A stretch of DNA of 16,731 bases, from contig JANBPT010001002.1 of assembly GCA_027575765.1 (NCBI GenBank), positions 1-16,731 of the forward strand. The letters run 5' to 3'. Below, one piece after another: positions 9,294 to 16,731 of this stretch. Within the stretch, counting starts at the first letter, position 1. Every line of letters starts with the position of its first letter. The notes beneath the pieces are model-generated. The model saw only the letters and a list, made by a program, of their open reading frames with translations. It was not told the DNA's origin and made no database searches. This stretch comes from Tieghemiomyces parasiticus (lineage: Eukaryota; Kickxellomycota; Dimargaritomycetes; Dimargaritales; Dimargaritaceae). Position numbers and translations under genes: made by a program.

Positions 9294-11154
9294 ATGCTGA
9301 ACGACTTCGCTCAAAGTTTGCTGGTGATATTGCTGTCCTTGGGCTTCACGCTCCTGCCGCTCGGCTACCTCGGTCTACACTACCTGCGTTTTCAGCTCCG
9401 TCAGAATACAGAGAGCTTTCACTGCGAGCCCCCGTGGTCCAACCCCCAGCCGGAGGCTGCGGTTGACACCAGCGCTCCTTCCCTTGAACGGCCCACCGTG
9501 GTTGGTTTCTTCCACCCGTACTGCAACGCTGGCGGAGGCGGCGAACGAGTCCTCTGGACGGCCATCCACGCCCTTCAGAAGCGCCATCCAGCCGTTCGCG
9601 CGGTGGTGTACACCGGTGATACCGATGTCGACGAGGCCACCATCCTCAACCACGCTGTCGCACACTTCAATATCCCGCTCGACATTTCCCGTATTCACCT
9701 GGTATTCCTTACCCAGCGTCATCTTGTTAGCGACGATCGGTACCCATACCTTACGCTGTTAGGCCAGAGCCTCGGGTCCGTGGCCCTCGGCTATGAGGCC
9801 CTCCGAGCGGTGGTTCCCGACGTCTTCGTTGATACCATGGGTTATGCCTTCACCTACCCGTTAGTTTGGCACCTCACCGGCGTTCCCGTCGTGGCCTACG
9901 TGCACTACCCCACCATCAGCTCGGATATGGTGTCCAAGCTTCCTACCGCATCCCAGCTGTCCCACCTCCCACTGCCCCATCGCCTGCTCAAATTGACCTA
10001 CACCACCGGTAAGCGGATCTACTACTCCCTGTTCGCCAAGCTATACGGCTGGGCCGGTGGCCATGCCAGCCGGATAACGGTTAACTCCACGTGGACCAAG
10101 AACCACATTGATCAGCTGTGGCGGTCAGCGCCCACGTCCCCAGATGAGGACTCTGAAGCTTCGATTGCGAGCATCGAAGGCGCTCGCGTCGTCTACCCCC
10201 CCTGCGACACAGACGCCTTCCAATCATTCCCAATCGACAGTCGATCCAATACAATCGTATCGGTGGCCCAGTTCCGGCCAGAGAAGAATCACGCCCAGCA
10301 GCTCCGGGCCTTCGCCCTCTACCTTCGTCGTCCGACCGTGCAACCCGGCGTGCGCCTGGTCGTGCTCGGCAGCTGCCGGAACCAACAGGATCAAGACCGT
10401 GTGGTAAAGCTGCGAACGCTAGCGGAGGAGTTGGGAGTTGCTGATCGCGTCGAGTTTGTAGTCAATGCATCGTTCCCGGAACTCCAGCTCCGGTTAGCCA
10501 CCGCGCTCATCGGGCTACATACCATGGTCGAGGAGCATTTTGGTATCGGCATCGTCGAGTTAATGGTAAGCCGCATCCTCGGTTGGCGGAAAGATTACTT
10601 CCGAAAGGCGGGCGAACAAATTTATTCAAAAGACCCTGCCGTCTACCCAACAGTGCAGCGTGCAACTCACTAACCCTATGTCTCCTTGCCATAATACCAT
10701 TCTCCCCATGTGCCAATCCCAGGCTGCTGGACTAATCCCTCTGGCCAACAACTCAGGTGGCCCTCGAATGGATATCGTCACCCCAGTCCCACTCGACCGC
10801 ACAGAGGCCTCATCCCTGGCCCGACAACCCACCGGCATCAAGGCCTTGGACAAGTCTCTACTGGTTAATGCCAAGCCCTCACCTGTCTTTGCACCCACCA
10901 GCCTTCCCGATCGTGCTACGGGATTCCTGGCATCGACTGACGAGGAGTACGCCGCTTGTATTGGCTATATCTTTGACACACTAAGTGATAATCAGCGCCA
11001 CCAGTTACAAGAACGCGCCCGACAAGCGGCTCAGGACCGGTTTTCACAACACCAGTTTGAAGAGGTTTGGTGCGAAGTGATGGCGCCCTACCTCAAGCCT
11101 TCCGGCTTAGTGCGGCGGCCACTTCATGCACAAAAGAAGTCTGATGGCCAATAA
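9294..11154 (+). CDS. ALG11: GDP-Man:Man3GlcNAc2-PP-dolichol alpha-1,2-mannosyltransferase
   Basis: There are two exons, 9294-10565 and 10723-11154, encoding 567 residues (yeast Alg11 is similar in size). ALG11 adds the fourth and fifth mannoses to the dolichol-linked N-glycan precursor on the cytosolic face of the ER, using GDP-mannose. Visible features: one N-terminal membrane segment (about 8-30); the GFFHPYCNAGGGGERVLW donor-side loop (71-88); VAYVHYPTIS (200-209); SVAQFRPEKNH (323-333); and the GT4-family EHFGIGIVELM-AAG segment (414-427) with the E-x7-E pair. The intron (10566-10722, GTAAGC, branch CTAAC at 10670-10674, CCCAG) is phase 0 and falls exactly between ELM and AAG; reading through gives an unrelated tail that stops at 10671-10673. 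The start ATG sits in a good context (GCCGCCATGC) directly before the membrane segment. ALG11 converges with MTG2, 133 bp apart. Confidence 0.97.
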
Positions 11155-11287
11155 CGGTTTGCTTCGTACCCTCTACCTTATTATCTGTCGTGAAACGATA
11201 AACAACGAGTGAACCCCTCTGGGCCAAATGTGGGGCGAAGAAACTGTTACAAGAGGTAGTTTATATGGGGGGAGGGGAAATGCCGTA
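11155..11287. other. Shared 3' spacer of convergent ALG11 and MTG2
   Basis: Only 133 bp separate the two stop codons. AT-rich elements such as ACGATAAAC (plus) and ATATAAAC (minus, about 11264-11271) could act in mRNA 3'-end formation on each strand. The two 3' UTRs probably overlap in antisense; this is inferred from the spacing. Confidence 0.4.
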
Positions 11288-12679
11288 TCAAGTCACAGGG
11301 GAGGCAGGCGGCGTCAACGGGGCTGCGGCCTTAGCCTCCTCCACCAGCTTACGCATGAGGTAGGTGGCCTTCCGGATATTCTTTTCGTACTTGGCGGATA
11401 CGGGCACGATGGGTAACTGGGTGAAGTCGGGGAGCCGAGCTAGGTTCGCCTTGGCCAATTCCGTCATGTCTGCCTTGTTGGCCACCACCAGCGACGGTTT
11501 GAGCAGCAGATCGGCCGAGTAGAGCTCCAACTCGCGACGGAGGGTGGCTAGGTCTTCCCAGGGATTCTCCTTACCGATATCGACCACATAGATTAGCACG
11601 TGGCTCCGCACAATGTGCCTGAGGAAATGGTGGCCCAGGCCATGGTTCTGATGGGCCCCGGCAATGAGGCCTGGGATGTCGGCCAACTTAAGCTGCCACT
11701 GGTCGGCATAGTCTACGGTACCAAGGTATGGGTTCAGCGTAGTGAACGGGTAGGGAGCGACCTTGGGGTGGGCGTTCGATACGGCTCGAAGGAAAGTGGA
11801 CTTACCGGCATTTGGTAGTCCCACCAAACCGGCGTCGGCGATAGTTTTCAATTCAAGTTCAAGCCACCGTTCCTCCCCTAGCAAGCCACGGAGTGCAAAT
11901 TTCGGCAGGCGCATCTCGTTGCTGGCGAAGTGCGGATTGCCCAGACCGCCCAGGCCGCCCCGGGCGACGGTGACGCGGTCGCCAGGGGCAATCAGGTCCA
12001 GGTGGAGCCGGTCGCGCGGTCGTTCCGGGTGACGCACAAGGTACTCGCGCGGGATCTCTGCATCATCGGTCTCACCCTCGTCCACCCAGCCGGGGAAGTA
12101 CACAAAGTGGTTGGCACGTTCGGCCGGTTGCAATTTCTTCCAGCTTTTGAACCCACGAACCGCCCGGTTGAGTTGTTGGCCCTCCTCGGAAGCGAGCTGC
12201 TGGTCCTTAGGGAGGTGGGGCGGATCAATCTCGCGGACGGTGGTCCCCGGCGGTACGCGGACGATACAAGGGGACCCGTGCGTGCCATGTTGTGCTTTTC
12301 CCGCGCCGTGGCCGCCGGCACCACCTTTGCACACCGATTCGACAAAACTGAGGCTCGTCTCCCGCGGGTCAATCTGGAACACCACGTCGCCTCCCCGCCC
12401 GCCGTTGCCACCGTTGGGTGATCCGGTAATAATGTATTTCTCGCGGACGAAACTCACGCAACCGCTGCCACCCTTACCGGCCCGCACTAGGATCCGGCGG
12501 ATGTCCTTGAAATTTCCGCTCTAGTGTGGTGTGTGACGCGATGGATAGGTGTTGCAACGGGTGGGCTGGTTAGCGGCAAACGGTGGTTTTCAAAGGAAGA
12601 GAGTTGAGTGCGGTAGAATTTTCTCATACCATCCCGGTCGGGCAGCGGCACTCACCTTCTGGTATAGCTTGTAGCTCAT
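11288..12679 (-). CDS. MTG2: Obg-family mitochondrial ribosome-assembly GTPase
   Basis: The main exon runs 12520-11288; a short first exon, 12679-12656 (MSYKLYQK), joins it in phase 0 through a 135-nt intron (GTGAGT, branch GCTAACC, CACTAG), giving 418 residues. An in-frame TAG sits immediately before the main exon, so an upstream exon is required. The Gly-rich Obg fold starts at FKDIRRILVRAGKGGSGCVSF and continues through GGNGGRGGD and GGAGGHGAGKAQHGT, with an extra charged insert (about 118-178). The G domain has GLPNAGKST (G1, 242-250), PFTTLNP, DIPG (G3), NKAD (G4, 356-359) and SAK (G5). Family role: GTP-dependent maturation of the large mitoribosomal subunit. Only about 11 residues precede the fold, so the mitochondrial presequence is very short or a further 5' exon is missing. 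The eukaryotic intron argues against bacterial contamination. The gene is divergent from CNS1. Confidence 0.93.
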
Positions 12680-13181
12680 ATTGCTCGTTAGAGAAGTCCA
12701 GGTAGGGTGGGGTTAAGTCGTATTCGGCCCGGTCCTTAGGAAAGAGAGAGAGAGGGGGGGATCACACTAGGAAGTGGGCGTAGTTTGGTGGCGGCTTGTC
12801 TCCGATTGGTCGTCGGGGGTTAGGCAAGGGGAGGGGTGTGTCAAAGCCGCTGAAAGGGAGGAATGGTGCAACGGGATCGCAGCGAGTAGTCAGGAGTTGT
12901 GGTGTCTAGAGAGCATACAGCCAATCGATAATCACTAATGAGCTCAGCCACAATCTCTAGCCGACTGTCACTCCCCGCGCCAAGGACCAGTAACTAATAA
13001 TTTTATTTTTTAACCAAGTCGGTTCCCCGGATTCCCGAAATCTACCGAGCACAACAGGATGATCAGTGTCCAGTAGCCTCGGTCTACAACCAACACTCGC
13101 CCTCATACGTAACCCTCCACCTTTGACATTCCTTTTGGGTCTACTCGCATATTGTTTTTGGAACCTCCACCGCTACCCACA
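12680..13181. promoter_or_regulatory. Divergent promoter between MTG2 and CNS1
   Basis: This is a 502-bp interval between the two start codons. It holds two CCAATCG heptamers in opposite orientation: one reading on the minus strand (core 12804-12809, facing MTG2, about 125 bp from its ATG) and one on the plus strand (core 12921-12926, facing CNS1, about 256 bp from its ATG). CCAATC is the core of HAP/NF-Y sites. The part nearest MTG2 carries a purine tract, and 12880-13060 is AT-richer. Regulation by a CCAAT-binding complex is inferred only. Part of 12680-12880 may instead hold unrecognised 5' exons of MTG2. Confidence 0.5.
12738..12761. repeat. 24-nt polypurine tract (GA repeats then a G run)
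   Basis: An uninterrupted purine run starts with AGGAAAGAGAGAG and ends in a G run. On the minus strand it is a CT-rich tract followed by CCTAAG, resembling a polypyrimidine tract and 3' splice site upstream of the MTG2 first exon. It could alternatively be a GA-type promoter element. Confidence 0.6.
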
Positions 13182-14297
13182 ATGGCGATTTCCGGCCCCC
13201 AGCTCAAGTACCGCTCCGACGATGGTCCTGGCAACGGGAGCGCACGTAAGACTCCAGACGAGTTCCTCGCTGAAATGCTCAAGTCTCCCCTTTTCATGCA
13301 GGAAATGCCCAAGGAGGGTGAGGTCGATGACGCCGAAGCCAACCCGACCCTGGCGGCGCTCCAGAGCTTAGCTTTTGAAGGTAGCCCGACGGAGGTGGCC
13401 CAAAACTTCAAGAATCAGGGCAACGACAGTTTCCGCGAAGGCACCAAGCGTGGGTACCGCAACGCCATCAAATTCTACACCCAGGCCATCGCTCAGGATT
13501 GCGAGGACCGTGAACTCACAGCCACCTGCTATGTTAACCGCGCCGCGGTCAACTTGGAACTGCAGAACTACCGCCGGGTTCTGAACGACTGCCACGCCGC
13601 GTTGCAGATCAACCCCAAAAACGTCAAGGCGCTGTACCGGTCGGCCAGGGCGTGCCGGGCGTTGGAAAAGTACGAGGAGGCGCTGGAGTGCTGCCGGTGG
13701 GCCTTGGAATTCGACCCAGCGAACGCAGCGGTGAAAAAGGAACGGCAGGCGACCGAGGCGCAGCAAGCAGCCGCTGAGGCCAAACGGCAACGGGAGGTCG
13801 AGCGTGCAGCGGCCGAGACTCGCGAGCAGGCCCTCCTGACCGAAGCTCTTCGGGAACGCAACGTCCGGCTGAGCGCATCGAGCGGCAGCAGCCACGTTTG
13901 GGAAAACGCGGACACGGAGCACCGGGTGCATCGGGATTCGGAAACGGGACGGTTGATCTGGCCCGTGTTCTTTATGTACCCAGAGTTCAAGGAGACCGAT
14001 TTCATCCAGGCGTTCAACGAGGCAGATACATTCCGTGATCACGTCCACACCATGTTCGCGACGCCCGCTCCATGGGACCCCGAACATCGATACAACCCGG
14101 AAAACGTCGAGCTCTTTTTCGAGTACTTTGCCACACCAAACGCCAGCCCCAAGCTGCTCAAGGTGGGCCAGAATCTCAGCCTGGGAAAGGTCCTGTCTAA
14201 CCCGCGCTACACAGTGGTGAACGGGATTCCAGCCTTTATCGTCCTGGCCAAGACAGGCGAGTTCCGCGAGAAGTTCTTGGCCCAGTACAAGAGCTAA
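13182..14297 (+). CDS. CNS1: Hsp90 TPR co-chaperone Cns1/TTC4
   Basis: This is a single-exon gene of 371 residues. The ATG at 13182 has a strong context (CCCACAATGG). Near the N-terminus lies KTPDEFLAEMLKSPLFM (23-39), the helix typical of this family. Three TPR motifs follow at about 71-104 (EVAQNFKNQGNDSF...), 110-143 and 144-177, forming the clamp that binds the C-terminal EEVD of Hsp90/Hsp70. Next come a charged, Ala/Gln/Glu-rich helix (178-220) and the C-terminal wheel domain (about 235-371), with RLIWPVFFMYPEF, WDPEHRY, VELFFEY and the terminal VVNGIPAFIVLAKTGEF. In yeast Cns1 is essential and links Hsp90 to client folding, including elongation factor 2; that role is known from the family, not visible here. 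A 340-codon open frame on the opposite strand is a high-GC shadow. CNS1 diverges from MTG2 and converges with ARPC4. Confidence 0.96.
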   Translation: MAISGPQLKYRSDDGPGNGSARKTPDEFLAEMLKSPLFMQEMPKEGEVDDAEANPTLAALQSLAFEGSPTEVAQNFKNQGNDSFREGTKRGYRNAIKFYTQAIAQDCEDRELTATCYVNRAAVNLELQNYRRVLNDCHAALQINPKNVKALYRSARACRALEKYEEALECCRWALEFDPANAAVKKERQATEAQQAAAEAKRQREVERAAAETREQALLTEALRERNVRLSASSGSSHVWENADTEHRVHRDSETGRLIWPVFFMYPEFKETDFIQAFNEADTFRDHVHTMFATPAPWDPEHRYNPENVELFFEYFATPNASPKLLKVGQNLSLGKVLSNPRYTVVNGIPAFIVLAKTGEFREKFLAQYKS

Positions 14298-14522
14298 AGG
14301 GCTATCGCCTGTGCCGACATGATCCCCCCTTTTTTTCACAACTGGACAAACATTTAAAAGTTTATAGATACTGAACGCACGCGTACCGATCAACGAGGGG
14401 CGACACAGCTTGCCGGATATGTTTCAGTGAAGCGGACGGCGCGTGAAGACGAGAGGGCAAGGAGGCCCGTAAAACTGGGTGGCAGGTCTCAACCAGCATG
14501 TAGTGTCTATGTGGAGAAGAGC
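14298..14522. other. Shared 3' spacer of convergent CNS1 and ARPC4
   Basis: There are 225 bp between the stop codons and no gene. It contains a CCCCCCTTTTTTT tract shortly after the CNS1 stop and an AT-rich TTTAAAAGTTTATAGATA segment (about 14355-14372), plausible for 3'-end formation. No canonical AATAAA was seen for either gene. Confidence 0.4.
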
Positions 14523-15397
14523 CTATACGAATTGGGATAGGTACGACTCGGCCACGATACGGGCGCGGGCGTTGAGGCTCAGTTTCATTTCGCTGATTTC
14601 TTTATCGACTTCCTCCATGAACTGGATGATAAAGTCGACCAACTTGTGCTTGAACATTTGTTCGGCGTGGAAGTTGGTGATAAGAAAGCTGATGTCGTAG
14701 CCCTTGACGGGTTTGCGGCGTAGAATAATAAAGTTCTCGGCGCGCTGCATCAGGAACCGCGTGAACTTGTGGCACAGGATCCGTTCAATATCGTCGGCCT
14801 GCTTGATGCGGATGCTCACCCGCACGGAGTTGAATGCTGTCTCGATCAGAACCTGCTCGTTCTCATTGCGGCTGATGGTCAGCGGGTTCAGCAATACTTC
14901 TTTGCTCGTTCTGCCAGATGGTCGGGGAGGATCGGCGTGGGTGAAGGACCGAGTTAAAACGGTTCAAGTAGGGAGGAGGAGCGAGGGTACATGCGGAAAT
15001 GGCCCATTTAGCCAGTAAGTGACCCGCACAACCCAGGGAAACTGCGACTTACTGGGCCTCCACTTCGGGAATGTTATGCTTCTCAACCACCTGCGAGGCG
15101 AAGTTCTCGACGCACAGCGCCGCGGTAAGCGTCGAGCGCACGGCGAGTAGGTAAGGACGTAGCGTGTTGGACTGAGCCGTGAAAAGGCGGTGCGAAGCGG
15201 TTACGGGCAGCGGCTAGGTTAGGTGGCTGCGCATAGGTATAAGCAAGTAGGGGCCCGGCCCCGTCTCTTGGCACAGTCCTATGCCATCGCCTGGTCCAGG
15301 TTGTCCATCTCTTCTTCCTGTCTATTCAGGTCAAGTGGTCAAGGCCACGCAGCCGAGACCGCCGATTCCGGTGGGGATGGGCCCTTTCGCTTACCAT
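14523..15397 (-). CDS. ARPC4: Arp2/3 complex subunit 4 (p20, yeast Arc19)
   Basis: Three exons, 15397-15395, 15171-15053 and 14910-14523, encode 169 residues (human ARPC4 has 168). Exon 2 gives [20 protein letters not shown]...[12 protein letters not shown] and exon 3 gives [16 protein letters not shown], then [40 protein letters not shown] and [15 protein letters not shown], which is colinear with the family throughout. ARPC4 pairs with ARPC2 to form the structural core that holds Arp2 and Arp3 and nucleates branched actin, for example at endocytic patches. Intron 1 (15394-15172, GTAAGC, CTCAG) starts directly after the ATG, so the first coding exon is the start codon alone; this ATG|GTAAGC is the only such site I found upstream. 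Intron 2 (15052-14911, GTAAGT, branch TTAAC, GGCAG) is phase 2 and its donor lies in an inverted repeat. The gene is head-to-head with ARPC1. Exons 2 and 3 are certain; exon 1 is a strong inference. Confidence 0.95.
15012..15055. repeat. 9-bp perfect inverted repeat enclosing the ARPC4 intron 2 donor
   Basis: CCAGTAAGT at 15012-15020 and its exact complement ACTTACTGG at 15047-15055 are separated by 26 bp. In ARPC4 pre-mRNA (minus strand) the arm at 15055-15047 is the exon 2/intron 2 junction CCA|GTAAGT, so the complete 5' splice site could pair with the intronic arm. A further complement, GGCCCA at 15001-15006 with TGGGCC at 15053-15058, offers an alternative pairing of the exon end. The repeat is seen directly; a regulatory effect is inference. 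Confidence 0.8.
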
Positions 15398-15844
15398 ATT
15401 AACGATGGCGATGCTTCGAACGGTGGCCAAGAAAGAGAATGGTACGAAAGAAGCAAAGGGGGGGGGCAGACAAACAGAGGGCACTAAAACGCTGGGGCTT
15501 CGGTGAGCAATTTCGGACGGGCCAATTCGATGCGGAAGGGGGAGGAGGAACTCGGATAGTTCAACAGCCGCAGGTAGACTGAGATGGGCCCTCATCGAAA
15601 TGACGAGTCCCGTTCTCACTGCGTGTCTCGCCGCCCGCCAAGGCCTCATCCCCTGTATACACTGGTCCTTCTGACACCGGGCAGAACCCAAGGAAACCGA
15701 CCAGACGCTCAGCCTCCTGAGACTACCCGCACGGCACACGTTACTCACCCTCACTCGACATCACCAGCATCTCGTCTGTCCCCTCATTCTGGCTTCAACC
15801 GCATTTACTCTTACCTATCTATTATACCACCCCCGTGCGACGCC
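15398..15844. promoter_or_regulatory. Divergent promoter between ARPC4 and ARPC1
   Basis: This 447-bp interval separates the start codons of two subunits of the same complex. On the plus strand it is purine-rich near ARPC4 (nine consecutive G at 15458-15466 and a GGGGGAGGAGGAA block near 15538), so the ARPC4 leader is pyrimidine-rich. It becomes C/T/A-rich towards ARPC1. A CCAAT pentamer lies at 15532-15536. No TATA box is convincing. A shared promoter is inferred from the geometry. Confidence 0.55.
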
Positions 15845-16731
15845 ATGGCCGTTCTGAACCAGCACACGTTTCCGTTCTGCGTAACGGCCCACGCCTTCAA
15901 CAGCGACCAGACCAGTAAGTTGTATTATTTTAGCATTCAACTCGGCCCCACGGAACATCAGACCGCCCGGCCACCTCATCTGGCAGGTAGAGTGCCGAGC
16001 GGGAAAGGTGTGGAGCAGACGGCGGTCTGCGACTACAGCGGGGTCGGGGCTGATGGCGGCGAACTAACGGGCTCATTCCGTTCTGCCAGGAACCGAGGCG
16101 CTCTGAGTCAATACACTTGCCCCGCCTAATGGGCCGGACACTCTCTTGATCAAGTCGCCCGAGTTCGACGCAGCTGAACCGGGCGCCTCGCCCTTCTCAC
16201 TGAGCTATTCTAACTGAATACCCATCTGGACTCGCCCTCGCGTACCTGCGCTCCGTCTCTCCTCCTCCCTTCAGAGGTCGCCGTATGCCCCAACACCAAT
16301 GAGGTCCAGATTTATGGCAAGTCTACCGGCGGCTGGACGTTGGAACACACGCTGCGCGAGCATGACCTACAAGTGACGAGCATTGACTGGGCACCCAAGA
16401 CCAACCGCATTGTCACCTGTTCGCAGGACAAGAACGCCTACGTGTGGAACTACGACGGCCAGGCGTGGAAGCCGACCCTGGTGCACCTGCGCATTAACCG
16501 TGCAGCTACCTTCGCCAAGTGGAGTCCCAACGAGGACAAATTCGCCGTCGCCAGTGGGGCCCGGTGCATCTCGGTGTGCTATTTTGGCGAAGACAACGAC
16601 TGGTGGGTCTCGAAGCACATCAAGAAGCCCCTCACCTCTACGGTCCTCTGTCTCGACTGGCACCCTAATAACGTGCTGCTAGCCGCTGGGTCGGCGGATA
16701 TGAAGGCCCGTGTATTCTCCGCCTTCATTAA
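15845..16731 (+). CDS. ARPC1: Arp2/3 complex subunit 1 (p40, yeast Arc40), 5' part only
   Basis: Exon 1 is 15845-15914 ([20 protein letters not shown]...) and exon 2 starts at 16275 and runs off the window; about 175 of roughly 370 residues are present. The 360-nt intron (GTAAGT, CTAAC at 16210-16214, CTTCAG) is phase 1 and restores Lys in [16 protein letters not shown]. The protein is a WD40 beta-propeller; [40 protein letters not shown] and [20 protein letters not shown] are family hallmarks. ARPC1 sits at the periphery of the Arp2/3 complex and contacts ARPC4, ARPC5 and nucleation-promoting factors. The first exon frame stays open upstream to another ATG at 15584 (87 more codons), but conservation begins at 15845, so that start is chosen. 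The last codon (Lys in AFIK) is cut. The gene is head-to-head with ARPC4. Confidence 0.96.

Noticed and set aside
10566..10673. ALG11 ending at the stop in its intron (459 aa)
   Set aside because: The tail after ELM is unrelated to the family, whereas splicing to 10723 restores AAGLIPLANNSGGP and the full C-terminus.
11288..12520. Bacterial Obg gene from contamination or recent transfer
   Set aside because: A stop codon immediately precedes the exon at a consensus acceptor with a branch site, the Obg domain carries a long charged insert, and the flanking genes are all fungal.
13152..13181. CNS1 starting at 13152
   Set aside because: That codon is TTG. The first ATG, in a strong context, is at 13182 and begins the family-like N-terminus.
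13368..14393. 341-codon open frame antisense to CNS1
   Set aside because: It mirrors a GC-rich, strongly conserved gene on the other strand, has no family resemblance of its own, and long antisense frames are expected at this codon bias.
14523..14894. ARPC4 as a single 123-codon frame
   Set aside because: It lacks the conserved N-terminal 45 residues, which are found in an upstream exon with matching phase; position 14894 is a Leu codon (TTG), not a start.

Overview
The window reads as nuclear DNA from a fungus, most likely an early-diverging (zygomycete-grade) lineage. The clues are spliceosomal introns with GTRAGT/GTAAGC donors and CTAAC-type branch sites, compact but intron-bearing genes, high third-position GC in coding exons, and a yeast-like C-terminus on the Kish/Ksh1 protein. 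The lineage is inferred; the eukaryotic, intron-bearing nature is seen directly. No bacterial operons, CRISPR arrays, insertion sequences, tRNAs or rRNAs were recognised.

Layout. 1-2684 is less GC-rich and holds no recognisable gene. 2685-3335 (+) is an unrecognised, probably disordered Pro/Asp-rich protein whose last exon is ambiguous. 3840-6482 (+) is a single-exon, 880-residue pentatricopeptide-repeat (PPR) protein with a mitochondrial-type N-terminus. 6999-7490 (+) is KSH1 (TMEM167/Kish), rebuilt from three exons, one only 35 nt long. 7491-9293 has no convincing gene. 9294-11154 (+) is ALG11, an ER GDP-mannose mannosyltransferase, in two exons. 11288-12679 (-) is MTG2, an Obg-family mitochondrial ribosome GTPase, in two exons, converging on ALG11. 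13182-14297 (+) is CNS1/TTC4, an Hsp90 TPR co-chaperone, divergent from MTG2. 14523-15397 (-) is ARPC4 (three exons, the first contributing only the ATG), converging on CNS1. 15845-16731 (+) is the N-terminal part of ARPC1, head-to-head with ARPC4 and cut by the window end.

How the genes work together. Two subunits of the Arp2/3 actin-nucleating complex, ARPC4 and ARPC1, are transcribed divergently from one 447-bp intergenic stretch, which could serve as a shared promoter. MTG2 and the PPR protein are both expected to act in mitochondrial gene expression, and KSH1 and ALG11 both act in the early secretory pathway, but these pairs are not directly adjacent and no operon-like logic is implied. 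MTG2 and CNS1 share a divergent promoter with CCAATCG boxes, one facing each gene.

I found no evidence for a novel defence or mobile system. The items most worth a second look are the ARPC4/ARPC1 pair, the ATG-only exon of ARPC4, a perfect 9-bp inverted repeat covering an ARPC4 5' splice site, the unusually short MTG2 N-terminus, and the uncertain splicing of the gene at 2685.
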